Source: Rhododendron vialii
Lineage: Eukaryota; Streptophyta; Magnoliopsida; Ericales; Ericaceae
Reading direction: 5' to 3'
Length of the DNA: 64,000 nucleotides
Assembly: GCF_030253575.1 (NCBI RefSeq)
Contig: NC_080568.1
Coordinates: 35,335,501 to 35,399,500, forward strand
Shown here: in pieces, positions 1 to 12,349 of the stretch
Numbering within the stretch: the stretch's first letter is position 1
How the letters are laid out: the number at the start of each line of letters is the position of its first letter
Made by a program: the position numbers and the translations under genes
The notes under the pieces: generated by a model
What the model was told of the DNA's origin: nothing
Seen by the model: the letters and a program-made list of their open reading frames with translations, nothing else
The model's database searches: none

Positions 1-130
1 GAAAATCTAGAGCTTCTTCACAGATCCTAGAATAATTTCTCAAAGCGTTGAGAGGAAAATCCAAGACCTTATCCACAGATCCTAGAATATTTCTCCTCAA
101 AAGAGTTTTGAGGAAAAACCGAAGCCATGA
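1..130. repeat. Imperfect tandem repeat, about 55-bp unit
   Basis: The phrase CACAGATCCTAGAATA occurs twice about 55 bp apart (near 20 and 75). Each copy is followed by a similar stretch with TTTCTC and GTTTTGAGGAAAA or GTTGAGAGGAAAA. It lies at the window edge, so more copies may exist to the left. No coding potential was recognised in 1-400. Confidence 0.5.
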
Positions 131-407
131 ATAATGGATTTCAATTACTCAAAAGATACATAAAGAAAGAAAAGAGGATGCAGAAAAACATCCTCAATAC
201 ATCTTCCATAGGAGAAAGTTGGATCTTTTTTCCAACCTCTCAAACAAGAGAAGCTACTATCCGTCAATTTGTACAGTATATATATCCCTTCCAATGGAGT
301 ACTTCACGAAGAAATTGTTTCCAAAATTGAAGAAGCAAGACCCTTTCGGTAAATTTCCAAATCAATCAGCAGCGAAACTCATTGCTTTTCAAACAATGAC
401 TCTCATG

Positions 408-1304
408 CTAACTCTGACCTCGACCCATTTGTTGTTCTGTATCAATTCTGGGACTAAAAGGATTCACCCTTCTATCCCTACTCAGAAGCCTTTTCAATGA
501 TCTCAATCGCGTAGTCACCGGCGACTTTGTTTCTTCTTCTTCATCAACAATTTGCCTCGGTATATCAATAACCAAACACCCATCTGGCCTATTAATTGAC
601 GAAGTCGAAGTCGACAAAGACGAAGAAGAAGAAGAAGGCAGATGAGAAGTAGTAGTAGCAGTAGCAGTAGCAGCAGCAGCAGCAGCAGTAGTATGCGCTT
701 CTTCCAAACAGGCGCCCAAAGTGCTAACCCGAGTCTGGTTTCCCCAAAACAAAACATTTGTCGGAAAATTCGGAGACTCGGTTGAATAAACCCCAACAGG
801 ACCAGCAGCAGTAGCAGCTGAGTTCTCAACTCGGGGTTGAGACTCGGGTTGGGTCGAAACCGGGTTTCGACACAGTGGGCAAGTGGAATGAGACTGAAAC
901 CACAGGTCAATGCAATCTAAATGAAACCCATGATTGCATTTGGGTAATAATCGAGCTTTTTCGCCGTCTAAGACTTCAGAGAGGCAAACAGCGCATTCCA
1001 AGCCGTCTTTGAATTCTTGATGGTTGAATATGAGTATGGGTAGGGCTTTGAGGAGTGTCGGATCGAGGCCGCTGCGGACAGCAGTGCCGGCGCCGGGCGC
1101 GAAGTCGAGGCGGCGCCGGCGAGTGGCGGTGGCGGTGGCGGTGGTGGCAGCGGCTTCTTGGCGACGGTGCCAAAACCATTTGGCGTAGAGGTGGAGGAAT
1201 AGGACGAAGGCTACGACTAAGAAGAGGATGACTATGGCCACCACCATTATTTTTCCTGTTACCGCAATCGCCGCAGAGTCATTTGCGTAGAAAGAGTCTC
1301 CCAT
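408..1304 (-). CDS. ATL-type RING-H2 finger E3 ubiquitin ligase
   Basis: A 298-residue, single-exon protein on the minus strand. Residues about 18-44 form one hydrophobic membrane segment ending in KWFWHRR. An Arg-rich stretch and the ATL GLD motif (GLDPTLLKALP, 79-89) follow. The RING-H2 domain (about 104-145) has all eight ligands in the order C-x2-C-x15-C-x-H-x2-H-x2-C-x10-C-x2-C, with the typical IDLWFQSHSTCPLCR ending. ATL proteins are membrane-anchored E3 ligases, usually intronless, many involved in defence or stress signalling; this fits that architecture and resembles the ATL3/ATL60 group. The C-terminal half is low-complexity (Ala/Thr runs, then Ser runs) and is encoded by GCT/GCA- and AGT-rich triplet repeats. 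The start is the first Met before the membrane segment (CAT at 1302-1304). The target substrate cannot be inferred. Confidence 0.93.
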   Translation of the reverse strand: MGDSFYANDSAAIAVTGKIMVVAIVILFLVVAFVLFLHLYAKWFWHRRQEAAATTATATATRRRRLDFAPGAGTAVRSGLDPTLLKALPILIFNHQEFKDGLECAVCLSEVLDGEKARLLPKCNHGFHLDCIDLWFQSHSTCPLCRNPVSTQPESQPRVENSAATAAGPVGVYSTESPNFPTNVLFWGNQTRVSTLGACLEEAHTTAAAAAATATATTTSHLPSSSSSSLSTSTSSINRPDGCLVIDIPRQIVDEEEETKSPVTTRLRSLKRLLSRDRRVNPFSPRIDTEQQMGRGQS

Positions 1305-3050
1305 TTTCGAGACAATATACGCAAATTCTTTACCCAGGAAAGGAAAGAATAATGGAAGAAGTGGGTGAGATTTTTCCTTCTTGATTTCTCAAGAAAAGAA
1401 AATCTTGAGGTTCCAAGCAAAACCAGGTGGGATTTCTCAATGTTTTCTTGGTAAATTGCAGATTTGTGGGATAGAAATTTACACAGGAAATGAGAGAATG
1501 CAGGATTTGAAAGAACAAAATTGGACTTGCAATTTGAACGAGAGAGAGAGAGAGAGGGAATTGAGGCTTTTAAAGCTGGAATGTTGAGAGAGAGTTGAAG
1601 GGAGTTTTCAGGTCAGAGAAGAGGAGTAGCATTGTGGGTTGGGTCTAAAAGTCTAAAGAGTGGAAGTGACACAAATTAAAGTGGAAAGAGCTGAGAAAGA
1701 AGGCATTTTCACGGAAAAACCGGAGAAGAGTTGAAGCCCGTACTTCACTCCCTTCATGCGGGGGCTGTGCTCCCTTTGACTGCTATGGCGGCATGGCATT
1801 CATTGGCTTGGCCCCCTAATTTTGAAGAAAAAGAGAATTTGACGACATGAAAAAATTTGTTTCTTTGAATTTTTCCCATTTCTTTCCCTTTCTAAAGTTG
1901 TAACCAAACATCACGTAAAAAGAAGAAAGTTACTGTTGGAAGTGTTGTTTGTGTCAAACCCTAATTCTAACTAAATAGGAGTAGTTCTTTAAGTACTCCT
2001 TCACAAAACCCATGACTATAACACTCTCAATAACATAGTACGTGATAACTCATGCTAATTTGAAATTTTGGAATTGGTGATTTAGCAGATTTATTATTAC
2101 TCTCCAATCAGGTTTGCAAACCTGGCTTATTCACTGCTCCAATGATTGAGAGAGCCATTTAACATATATACCTGGTTTCCTGCCAACTTTTTCATGGAAT
2201 GCAGGGTGCAGATCAGAGTGCATCCATAAATCGTCACCCAATGATTGTATCATTGTAATACCACTTGTTGGCGCTTATACTTTTTATTCGTTGAGGAGAA
2301 AGAAAGTTATACGATGGTATTTTCACATGAATCATCATCTGCAGTGAGATGAAAAGAAGGAACGTTATTAGTGTTGGTTCTCATAAGAAGACAGTGAAGG
2401 AAGACCGCTAAGCCAAAACGTATTTATCATGAACACAGGATATGGTAATTGTCCATCACCATCTTCTGAGGTAGTGAGGTTTGCAATTCCTTAGATTCTG
2501 TATTTTGTGTGTGTGTATATATATATTTATTTATTTATTTTTGGGTAGCTTGGGTCTCGAATTAAGGTTGGTTATTTGGAAGTATTATATACGTAGAAGT
2601 CATGAAAGGGGGAATGGGACCAACATGTACCAAATCAAACAAAACAAAAGGCTATTATTTTCCTCAATTCATGCAACAACTTTGAGTAGCAATTTCACCC
2701 TCACACCAATATTGACCTTTGATTTGGGGGGTCAGGCCATGTTACTTTGTCCTTTCTATCTGTTTTCCTTTTCAAATTTCAAACTTTTGATTAGTCATAT
2801 GCTAAAATTCATAATAACACGAATCTAACGGTTTAATGATATAGTATAAAATTTTAACCATACGTTATTTAAGAGCTTAAGCTGTTAGAGAAAGGGATAA
2901 CTTTAATTATCTTCAATAAATGATGTCACAAGGACCAATCGTGAATCCATAAGTTTGTTTCCATTCGAAAGGTTTTTTTTGTTAAACTATTTGTTAGGAT
3001 CGTCATACACACGCACACGATTTACTAGTATAAAACAGTAAAGAATCAAC
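1305..3050. other. Intergenic and 5' region of the ATL gene
   Basis: The first few hundred bases upstream of the ATL start hold a GA repeat (about 1541-1558) likely within the leader or promoter. Beyond this, to about 3050, the sequence is AT-rich and no gene was recognised. Short open frames here have no recognisable protein features. Confidence 0.5.
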
Positions 3051-3380
3051 ATAGAGATATACGTGATTCCCCAAAATCGGGTACGTTCACGGGAGCGAGA
3101 GCGGCTGCTATTCTTTATTATCACAGTATGAATTAGGGTTTACAACATAGAATATTTATAACTAATCTATTCTAACCCCAATCGGATTTGGCCTGTATCC
3201 CAAAAATACCCTTGTACGATACCGTACCATACCGCGAGGGGCAATGCCCCCCGTGCCCCCCAATTACAGAATGCCTAGGCCTTTGGCCCAATCTACTTTC
3301 ACTAGATCATCGGCGATGGGCCAGATGTCGTCGTTTCGCTCCGCTCCACTTCGCTCCGGCATCTAGCCTTCTTTTTAAAA
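3050..3380. mobile_element. Possible LTR-retroelement fragment
   Basis: The segment contains ATATACGTGATTCCCC followed by GGGTACGTTCACGG, then a stretch with AATTAGGGTTTACAAC and a G/C-richer region than its neighbours. This wording resembles a motif common in plant LTR-type repeats. No second LTR, primer-binding site or coding part was found, so the assignment is weak. Confidence 0.3.
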
Positions 3381-3476
3381 CTCCTTAGTATCTCTTCATA
3401 CTTAACGTATGAGTCACAGTTCTAACACTATTGATTGTAGGCTTGAAGAAGGAATTTAACTCATCGCAGAAACAAT

Positions 3477-3790
3477 CACAGAATGGGGAAAAACTCACAG
3501 CCCTGCTACCCGCAGATACGATTTGCAGAGAACCACACAGAGAAAAATGCATTTGGTCCCATTTCGGGTCCTGAAAAAATCTAGAAAAACGAATCCAAAA
3601 GTAATACTTACCGATATCCGCTGGAGCTGATTTTTTACAGGGCCCCATAAAATAATATTCAAAAATTTATGGATATTTTCTAGATTTTTTCAGGACCCAA
3701 AATGGGGTCAAACGCATTTTTCTTTGCGTGATTCTCTGTAAATCATCTCTGCTGTTAGAATTTTTGAAAAACCCGACCCTATTCTTTACA
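3477..3790. mobile_element. Foldback MITE-like inverted repeat
   Basis: Two arms pair across a centre near 3640. The left arm carries GAGAAAAATGCATTTGGTCC and GGGTCCTGAAAAAATCTAGA. The right arm carries the reverse complements, TCTAGATTTTTTCAGGACCC and then AACGCATTTTTCTTTG. Outer pairing continues through GATTTGCAGAGAA versus the complement of TTCTCTGTAAATC. The overall palindrome is about 300 bp. Ends and target duplication are not defined. Confidence 0.6.
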
Positions 3791-4054
3791 CCATATATTA
3801 TAGGTAAAAATTCTATAACCACAAACACAACGTACACGCTCGCATAGCATGTTCGCCCTGGACACAATGCACTTTCAATGTATGTGGGGCCCACATGCTA
3901 TGTGATTGTATTATTTATGTATTTGTGTATTTTGTTTGTGGTTGCGGTTGCGGTTGCACAAGATCTTTATTAGAGGTTGATAGGTCCCCGATCCCAAAAA
4001 AATATAAACGAAGGTTATTCCCTTTTTTCTCCTGATATGTAGGGAATGACTTAG

Positions 4055-4349
4055 GTGTCCCCAGTCATTTTGGGGATACCGTAACTTTTGGCATAACAAA
4101 AGCATTATGAGTATAACCAAAACCCATTACAAGCATAACAGAACCATAGTAAGGCATAACCAAAACCATAGCAAGGCATAATTTATTTGTTATGCATTGG
4201 TTGAGTTTAGTTACGCCTTGGTTGGTTTTTGGATATTCCTTAGTTATGCCTTATTTGGGTTCTGTTATGCTTGTAATTAATTTTAGTTATGCTCCTAATG
4301 GTAAAATTATGCAAAAAATTTACGGTGTCCCCAAAATGACCGAGAACAC
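4055..4349. mobile_element. Palindromic MITE, about 295 bp
   Basis: The left arm begins GTGTCCCCAGTCATTTTGGGG and continues with repeated GCATAAC words. The right arm ends CCCCAAAATGACCGAGAACAC, the near reverse complement. Inner blocks such as ATTACAAGCATAACAGAACC also pair with GGTTCTGTTATGCTTGTAAT. A target duplication was not found. No coding capacity. Confidence 0.7.
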
Positions 4350-4428
4350 ATTGGTTGCCTAGTTTCTTTCTTTATCCCCTTTCCTTGGCTTTCTTCACTA
4401 ACCTGCAGCTGCAGGATTTCCAAGCTTT

Positions 4429-4459
<31 letters not shown>

Positions 4460-4821
4460 TGCATTGTGCACCCATAATTGGGGGGAATGCTCCAGATTTA
4501 GCTCAAAGTCAAAAAGACTCAAAATCCTGAATTTATGACTTTAGAAGACAATATGATGAATATGACATGATTTTTTTTTAACATCATTGATTACCATCCA
4601 TCCGGCTATTGCTATTGCTATTGCTATTGTTATTGCTATGATTAGGGGCGCAAACTTCAAATTAGGTATAGGTGGGTGGGACATGGTTTGGTAACTTTCA
4701 ACCAATCGAGTAAACTATTGAGGGGACCGGAGTCGCACGATCGACTTTGAAATTAATTTAATTACCAAGTCTTTCTCTACGTGTGTCCAACTCCAAGGAA
4801 GGATCAATTCGTTAATACGTA

Positions 4822-4824
<3 letters not shown>

Positions 4825-4893
<69 letters not shown>
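4825..4893. repeat. (AT)n microsatellite
   Basis: An uninterrupted run of about 34 TA/AT units. No gene overlaps it. Confidence 0.95.
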
Positions 4894-4896
<3 letters not shown>

Positions 4897-5756
4897 CTAT
4901 TTGGAATTCAAAACCAGATATTTCCCCTTTGACAAGTATACTCCACTATAAAAGTGGTTAGCACTGCAGTGAGTTCTCCCCCTTTCAGGCTTCAACGTCC
5001 ACAGATGGCGGGCCGGTTTAGTAGTGGAAGACTTTTATTAGCTAGCTAGGCATCTTTGATCATACTATATATTGTTTCAATTTCTGAATCCCCCACTAAT
5101 TAGGAATATTGACTAATTGCATGCCACATTCTTGGAATCTACAGTAATAAGTCGTCTTGAATATTCTAAGTAATGGTCAGCGCTATGACTTCAAAAGATT
5201 TCTTAAACACTTGAATACTACTCCATGTAAATATTGTTATTATTACTCATAAACAAAACAATGGACAGTTTGCTGATTAATTTTACACATACCCAACTAA
5301 TATCATGCATGCGTTCATTAATTCTGTAAAGAAGACCACACGCAACAAGGATTTTGAATCGAGAGGGGGCGGGCCAAATCAAGCAACAAATTTGCACCCA
5401 GAAGATTTCCAAAACAATTGTACGTTCACATTTAGCTAGATTTTCTTTCATTTAAAATCATTTTGAGACATGATTCTTTGGCTCCAAATAAAAATTTTTG
5501 TTGTTTGCATTTTTTTTAATACACTAATAACATCGACCTTTTGTGCTACTATTTGATAGGTTAATGTATTGTTAGATTAGCGTGCATCAAAATGAACACG
5601 TCAATGATTTTATTGATCAGTTATGGCTTTGAAAAAGAAAAAAATTGGTTTGGACTTTCATTAAAAGATCAAATATTGTGCAAAGTGTACTCATAGTAAT
5701 GTTCTGTTGAACTAGTAAAACATGTGGAAGAAAACAAGAAGGATTGAATTGGGGGA

Positions 5757-5957
5757 TGGTACTGTGTAGTGATGTGCGCAGCACCATGCTGCGCACCTCT
5801 GAGCTATCGGATCGTGCATCCGACGGCTTGGATCTCATCTCGGCAATGAACGGTTCTCGATCGTTTGTTGCCAAGATGAGATCCGAGCCGTCGAATGCAC
5901 GATCCGACGGTTCAGAGGTGCGCAGCACTGTGTTGAGCACCTCACTGTACAGCACCA
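5757..5957. mobile_element. 201-bp hairpin MITE
   Basis: This is almost a complete palindrome centred near 5857. The outer ends are TGGTACTGTGTAGTGATGTG and, on the right, CACCTCACTGTACAGCACCA. The inner arms pair over GTGCGCAGCA, ACCTCTGAG, TCGGATCGTGCAT, CGACGG and GGATCTCATCT. It is more G/C-rich than its flanks. No clear target-site duplication was found. Open frames on both strands are products of the palindrome, not genes. Confidence 0.75.
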
Positions 5958-5959
5958 AC

Positions 5960-6932
5960 CAGAAGTAGTCCGCTTCTAATCTATATAGCTTTGTCTTTGT
6001 CTTAATGGAATTGACAAACCGTGCCGAGCATGAACAAAATCTAAGCAGTCCGCGGTATAAGTAGCCAAACTGATCATGTAGAGTTAGGTCCCAATTTTTC
6101 TAACTTTTTTGTCGAGTATTTTTTTCTAGTATTTTTTATTAAAAATTCTAAAGACGCTGACTAAAGGTGCACCGTCGGTGTCCGTAACAAGGTTCATTAT
6201 TTATCTGTCTCTAACATGTTCGAACAATCTCACTGTTTTCTAAGTTGGAAACCGAAGTGTAAAGGAGAGAACCATGAAAAAGAAAGTTTCTACTGGAGTA
6301 AGCAAAACTCTGCCCAGATATGAATTTGCTGGGACCTTAAGATTTGGATACTACTTCTTTCTTTCTGACCCCTATGGTAAGCCCAAATATTGGATCAACA
6401 TTTGGCCCAATTGATTCTTGATGCGCACAAAACCAAGAAAGCTCTGGCCCCCAAAGGGCAACCCCCCGGGGGACGCTTCTGACTGGTTGATTTGGGAGTA
6501 CACGTCTTGCTCAATCTCTTTCCTTTCCTTTTCTTTCTCTTCTTTGCCTTTTAATAATAATTTCCCTGTTCTTTGCCTTTATTCTTAGGCGAATGATCCA
6601 GTGCGTTGTTACGGAAAGATAATGATCAGGGATCCTTATACGATTCCTACAACAAACCCTTCACGATTACTGAAAATTTAATTGTCCGGCCTCTCTTGCT
6701 ATCTTTGTTAGAGATTCAGATGGTTTAGTGATGTTATTTGCTTTGAGTTTGTCTCTATGTTGCTCGTGGTGGTTTGCAAGTGTAGAAAACTGAATATAGG
6801 CCTTTGTCAGGGTCATTTTTCATGTAATCCTGTTATTACTTGTTTCTCTAATCCGTTTTGAATTTCTAATTGAAGATATGCCTTTAAAAAAATTAATAAT
6901 AATTTCTGTCCCCATTTCTTCCTTTTTAACAC

Positions 6933-6963
<31 letters not shown>

Positions 6964-8022
6964 TCACCCCCATAAAACAGAAAACAAAATGAAAAAGGGT
7001 GAAATTATAATAAGGAAAGAAACTCTATACCTATTTCTATTTGTCAGTGGATATTTTGATTTCGGTATGTGTGAAAATGAGGTGTACAAACGTATGCTCC
7101 CACATGTTATCTTTGAGCTTGCATTTGGATTACTAGCAGTTTTAGCAGCAGCTTCAGTTTTAATTTGTAGTAGTTGAAGCAGGTTGGTCTTGATGCATAG
7201 TAGTTAAAAGCTCAAGAAGCAACGTCGTTCATTCAAAATATTCTACCTTATTATAAAAAAAATAACAAATTAAAAGTTTGGAAGGAAAAGGTACAAACAT
7301 ATACATCTACTTTGTATAATAACAAAACATAATTAATACGAACAAACAGAGGTTTACAGATCTAGATAAAGATGTATTCACCAACGACTTTGATATGTGC
7401 GATTTCTATAATATGTGAAATAAACTGGACGAATCCAAACACATTTATATACTGTATCTGATTCTACCCGGCCTCCCCTGCCCATAGCATTGGTGCTATG
7501 GTGGTAAATTGGGGAGTTTTGGACTCAGTCGTACGTCACACACGTGACAGAACAGAGGAGTTAACTTTCACTCTCTCTCACACTACTGCGGAGTGCGGAC
7601 CGGCTTCGAATTTGGGAGCGGGGGAGTCATTTTCTTCCACCCTCCCACGCCACGGGATGGATCCTCGAATCTCATTTTTATTATACCGTACTACTGCTTT
7701 CCTTGGTTGCTTCTGTCTCAAGCTCAGCTTAACCCACCAACCAACCACCCACCCTATACCAGACCTGACCTTCCTACTCTACATCTCTCTCTTATTGCAC
7801 TACTGGCTGGAGTAGCACAGTAGTATTGTTTTTCCCCACCCAGATCCCAATCTCACGCACGCACGCACTGCTCTCCTGCTTGCTGCATTGTGCCTCTGTC
7901 AAACATCCAGACTACCTACCAGAGACAGACAGACAGACCAAAATCAACTCTTTCAAAATTAGGCTCTCGATTAGACGACTGTTTGGCGCGCGTTTACCGT
8001 CTCTGCTCTGCTGGTGTTATCA
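5960..8022. other. Intergenic region and leader of the O-fucosyltransferase gene
   Basis: AT-rich with a (GA)n tract at about 6932-6958. No gene was recognised. The last few hundred bases before 8023 are rich in CT and CA runs (CTCTCTCTTATTGC, CACGCACGCACGC), typical of a plant promoter/5' leader. The leader boundary cannot be placed by eye. Confidence 0.5.
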
Positions 8023-11000
8023 ATGGACAGGGAATCATCTTCAGACGAAGAAGAAGATCGCCGAAACCTAATCGACCAGAACGAAATGCTACCAAAATCC
8101 AATCCCCCCATTATCTCCACCTTCCACCTTGATCACTTTAAGGACAGGATCGCCAATGCCAATTTCACTTTCAAAAAGAGGTACCTTTTCGCCATCTTCC
8201 TCCCACTTCTCATCCTCCTCCTCCTCTTTTTCACCACCGACATCAAAAACCTATTCCGGTTTACTAGTAGTAATGTTTCCGACCCCAGATTTGATTCTTT
8301 CGTCAATCGTATGCGCGAGTCTGAGTTGCAAGCTTTGTCTTTGTTGAGACAGCAGCAATTAGGGCTTTTCAAGTTGTGGAACCATACTTCTTTTGTCAAT
8401 GCATCAATTGCCGATTCCAATTCAACCCTACTAAACCCTGTGGACTCTTATTTAGATTTCAAATCTACAGTGGTAAGTCAGATTTCATTGAATAGACAAA
8501 TCCAACAAGTGCTTTTGTCATCCCATCAATTGGGCAATTCATTGGATTTGGCTGATAATGTAACGGATCCGATTCTCAGCGGATTTGCCAGTCTTGATAC
8601 GTGTCGAAAGGCTGATCAAAAGTTGTCTGAGAGGAAAACAATTGAGTGGAATCCAAGGCCGGATAAGTACTTGTTTGCAATCTGTGTGTCGGGGCAAATG
8701 TCGAATCATTTGATTTGTTTAGAGAAGCACATGTTCTTTGCTGCTCTACTCAACCGAATTTTGGTTATTCCAAGTCCCAAAGTCGATTATCAGTTCGATC
8801 GCGTGCTGGACATTGATCGGATAAATAAATGTGTTGGAAGAAAAGTAGTCGTCGAGTTTGATGAGTTTGCAGAAGCTATGAAGAACCATTTGCACATTGA
8901 CAAGTTCATGTGTTATTTCTCATTGCCGCAGCCTTGTTTTATGGATGATGACCATGTTAAGAAATTAAAGTCGTTGGGGATTTCGATGGATAAGCTCAAG
9001 GCTGCTTGGATCGAGGATGTTAAGAAGCCAACTAAAAGAACAATGCAAGATGTAACAGCAAAATTTTCTTCCAATGACAACGTTATTGCTATTGGAGATG
9101 TCTTCTACGCTGATGTGGAGCGAGACTTGGTGATGCAGCCTGGTGGTCCTCTTGCTCACAAATGCAAGACTCTGATTGAGCCAAGCCGGCTTATCTTGCT
9201 TACAGCTCAGCGTTTTATTCAAACATTTTTGGGGGAGAAATTTGTTGCTCTTCATTTCCGGCGTCATGGCTTCTTGATATTCTGGTATACTCCTCTTCCT
9301 TATTTCCAAATTCCAACCTTGATTTTGGGAAGTACGTTAGACTAGCATCTCAGGGTTCATAGTCTGGAAACACATAAATCTGTTGCTATGCATCATCAGT
9401 ATGGAATAGTAACAGCTTATATTATTGCATTTTAATCCTTGTACACTCTAATCTATGTTTTTTCGCTCAAATGTGCTATGAATTTGAGATTTCTGTACAG
9501 AAAAATTCCCAATTAGCATGGCTAATTTTATGAAATGTAAATGTATATGTATTCACTTTAAAACCTGCAATTTGTTATACAAATCTTTGTCTTGTATAGC
9601 TGTGCATCACCTATGGCCTCTTCCCCTTCGCTTTTGAAAATGTTTCACTAGCAAAATAATGCTGCAACTTCTTCACGGACTGATGAATCCAGAAGTCAAT
9701 GGAAACATCTTTACTACCCTTGACTGAAGGGGTGTTTAACGTGTTGGTTGCCAGCTTTACATCAGTCATAGGGAATATTTTGTGTTTGTGCATTCATGTT
9801 TGGCCTCACAGATAGAACTATTTTTCTGTCTTCATGCAGATATTGCATTTAAAGTACAACCCTAACAGTCATCTTTCTATTGTTGTCAGCAATGCTAAAA
9901 AGCCTAGTTGCTTTTTTCCAATTCCTCAAGCTGCGGACTGTATTGCTAGGGTGGTTGAGAGGGCCAATACACCTGTTGTATATCTCTCTACGGATGCTGC
10001 AGAAAGTGAAACCAGTATATTGCAATCACTAGTTGTAGTAAACGGGAAAGCTGTGCCACTTATTAAGCGGCCAGCTCGTAATCCTGCTGAGAAGTGGGAT
10101 GCTTTGTTGTACAGACATGGACTTGACGGAGACCCACAGGTTGGTTTATGACTTCTTTGACGTTTCAGGTATATGGTTCAAGACATGGTCCGTCTTGTAT
10201 CTCCTCTGACCTAAACTTATCCGTTGGCGTTGGTTTGCTTTCTGCTCAAGTGTAGTAACATGGTTAGTCCATAGGATGTTTACTCTATACATCCTTATCC
10301 CTGTAAACGACTTGATTCTCATACAGGTTTTAGTCTAAATTCTTAATGGTTTAGTTGGATTGCGGTTAATTGGAGCTTCCACGGTCCATATGTGGTAAAA
10401 AAAAGGTAGAAGTGTATTATTCTGGTCTGATACCATAGTCTATTCACCAGGAAAATGGAGAAGAAATGAATACAGTATCGTTAGTTCCCTGAGCCCTCTG
10501 ACAGTCACAGAGGTAAAAAAGTATCGTTCAAAATTGGATATGGGACGGGCATCCAGTTCTGAACTACTCCCTCTGCCCCATTTTGTTTGCTCACGTTTCC
10601 TTTTTGGGCTATCCCAAATTGTTTGCAATTTTCCATTATCAGAAACCTCCGAAAGGGCAAAGTTCCATTATACCCTTTTAGTGTAAAATTCTAACACAAC
10701 TAGTTAAGTAGTTGTATTGTTCTAGAGGGTATTTTTTTGGAAATCTATGCACTTGTCAACCCAAAGCCTTTGAGTCAATAAAATGGGAGAATTCCCGTAA
10801 TGAGCAAACAAATCGGGACTGAGGGAGTATATTTTTGTGGTCATGGGGAACATTTTTCTCGCCGTTCAAAAAAAAAAATGTAGAACATTTTTCCTCCTTA
10901 ATAAGGCTCCTCAGTTTTTTATTCTGCCATAGGCCATATACCTTTGGCTGCTCAATAATGATATGTTCCTCTGCATTCTAGAATATAAGTTCCATCATTT

Positions 11001-11224
11001 GTTGCACATTTCAATTTTTTATGAGGAATTCAATTTTCATCTTGAAGGTGGAAGCTATGCTGGATAAAACAATTTGTGCTATGTCGACGGTGTTTATTGG
11101 ATCTTCCGGATCCACTTTCACAGAGGATATTCTTCGGCTCCGCAAGGACTGGGGATCCGCGTCACTTTGCGATGAATACCTCTGCCAAGGTGAACTGCCA
11201 AATTTTATTGCAGACGATGAATAA
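8023..11224 (+). CDS. O-fucosyltransferase family protein (type II membrane glycosyltransferase)
   Basis: Three coding exons: 8023-9284, 9890-10139 and 11048-11224. Introns are GT-AG and phases join cleanly (TG|C, then CAG|GTG), giving 562 residues. The start is the ATG at 8023; the upstream in-frame GTG at 8014 is not used. The N-terminus is acidic and cytosolic, followed by a single membrane anchor (about residues 53-72, rich in Leu/Phe), as in Golgi type II enzymes. The lumenal part shows plant O-FucT family hallmarks: the Arg-containing HFRRHGF motif (411-417), which in this fold contacts GDP-fucose, NAKKPSCFFPIPQAADCI across the first junction, and YLSTDA. The C-terminus (FIGSSGSTFTEDILRLR, CDEYLCQGE) also fits. 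The family transfers sugar, often fucose, to protein or polysaccharide; the acceptor is unknown. A Stowaway element sits in intron 2. The next gene downstream is an RPT1 pseudogene on the same strand. Confidence 0.9.
10567..10827. mobile_element. Stowaway-like MITE (261 bp) in O-fucosyltransferase intron 2
   Basis: The left end CTCCCTCTGCCCC continues into ATTTTGTTTGCTCA. The right end is TGAGCAAACAAATCGGGACT then GAGGGAG, the inverted counterpart. The element is flanked by TA on both sides (10565-10566 and 10828-10829), as expected for Tc1/mariner-type Stowaway elements. It lies wholly inside the intron 10140-11047. Confidence 0.85.
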
Positions 11225-12349
11225 AGAGATGTGGAGCCCCCTTACTAGGTATAGTGCCTTGTCTTCGTTCAATTTCAACCCATGGATGGTCCACGGTTGA
11301 TCATGGTTTGTTCAGTCTGATTTTTGTCAACTTGTATACTATTATGTGATAGCATCTACATTCGTGTTTCGTACAACGTTTGTTTTTTAAGCCATGGTTG
11401 AGTATTATTTGTTTGATTCATTATTTGCTCTGTGATTTCAGCCTCAGAAATAGCTGAACAGACTTAAGAGTCTTGTATTTTTGGATTCCACAGAGGAAGA
11501 AACGATTTGTGAGGGCAATGCTATTGATAGAGTGCCAATCATCATAAGGCCTTTTGTGCGAACTGACTCATCAATTTCATTTATTTATGTGACAAGATTG
11601 ACCGATTGAGTTTGTGCTTCATTTTTTGAGTTCCGCATAACTCTTGTCTATATTCATCACCAAGTAGGAGGGAGGCAGGTCCGTGCAGCTAGACAGTTTC
11701 AAAACTGGCTGGAAATAAAGCGCGATACTCTTGAGAATCCTGCAACTGAAAATGCAACTCTTTTGCTTGATTTTCTGATTTAAGATTGGGAAAGGATTCG
11801 AAAAATGGTTTTATTGTGGTTTTGGAGAGGGGACAAAAAATACCATGGAATAATAATGAAATCATGAATGAGACAAAAGATGGGATTCCTCATAATCCAG
11901 ATGAGTTATTATACCGTATGATCGATGATAAAAACGTAGTCTGGAGTTAGTTGTTCCTAGCAGTATCCCATCACATTATTGGTTTTTAAATCTGGACGTA
12001 CGCATAGTGAGAGCTTCATGTGGTATTAAGTTTCAGAACTACTAGTGGTACAATCTGGTAATCAAACCGCGAACTACTACAAATTAATAAGTAATGAAAG
12101 TACTAATAAAAAGTAATCAAACAACTCCAATTTGAAGAGTCTGACATCTTTTTTTATAAGCAAAATAAATTTTATCAAAACTCGACAAAGGATACATCGA
12201 GCGTTCAATAAAAGATTGGACAGAATTCCAAAAGAGAAAAAGTCCATACACTCAAGGGACATAGTCTGACATCTTCAAAACAAGCGAAAGTTTTCACCAG
12301 TATTGTTCCTGATTTGTTTGAATTCTTCCACTAAGGGTGAGTTCTCCTA

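Noticed and set aside
515..910. A 131-codon minus-strand frame full of Leu
   Set aside because: It overlaps the ATL gene in another frame; the Leu run is the out-of-frame reading of the Ala/Thr triplet repeat.
5617..5968. Two open frames with similar peptides on opposite strands
   Set aside because: Both come from the arms of the hairpin element at 5757-5957.
6878..7177. 99-codon frame with a hydrophobic C-terminus
   Set aside because: Contains a (GA)n-encoded RERERER stretch, no family match and no gene context; likely chance.
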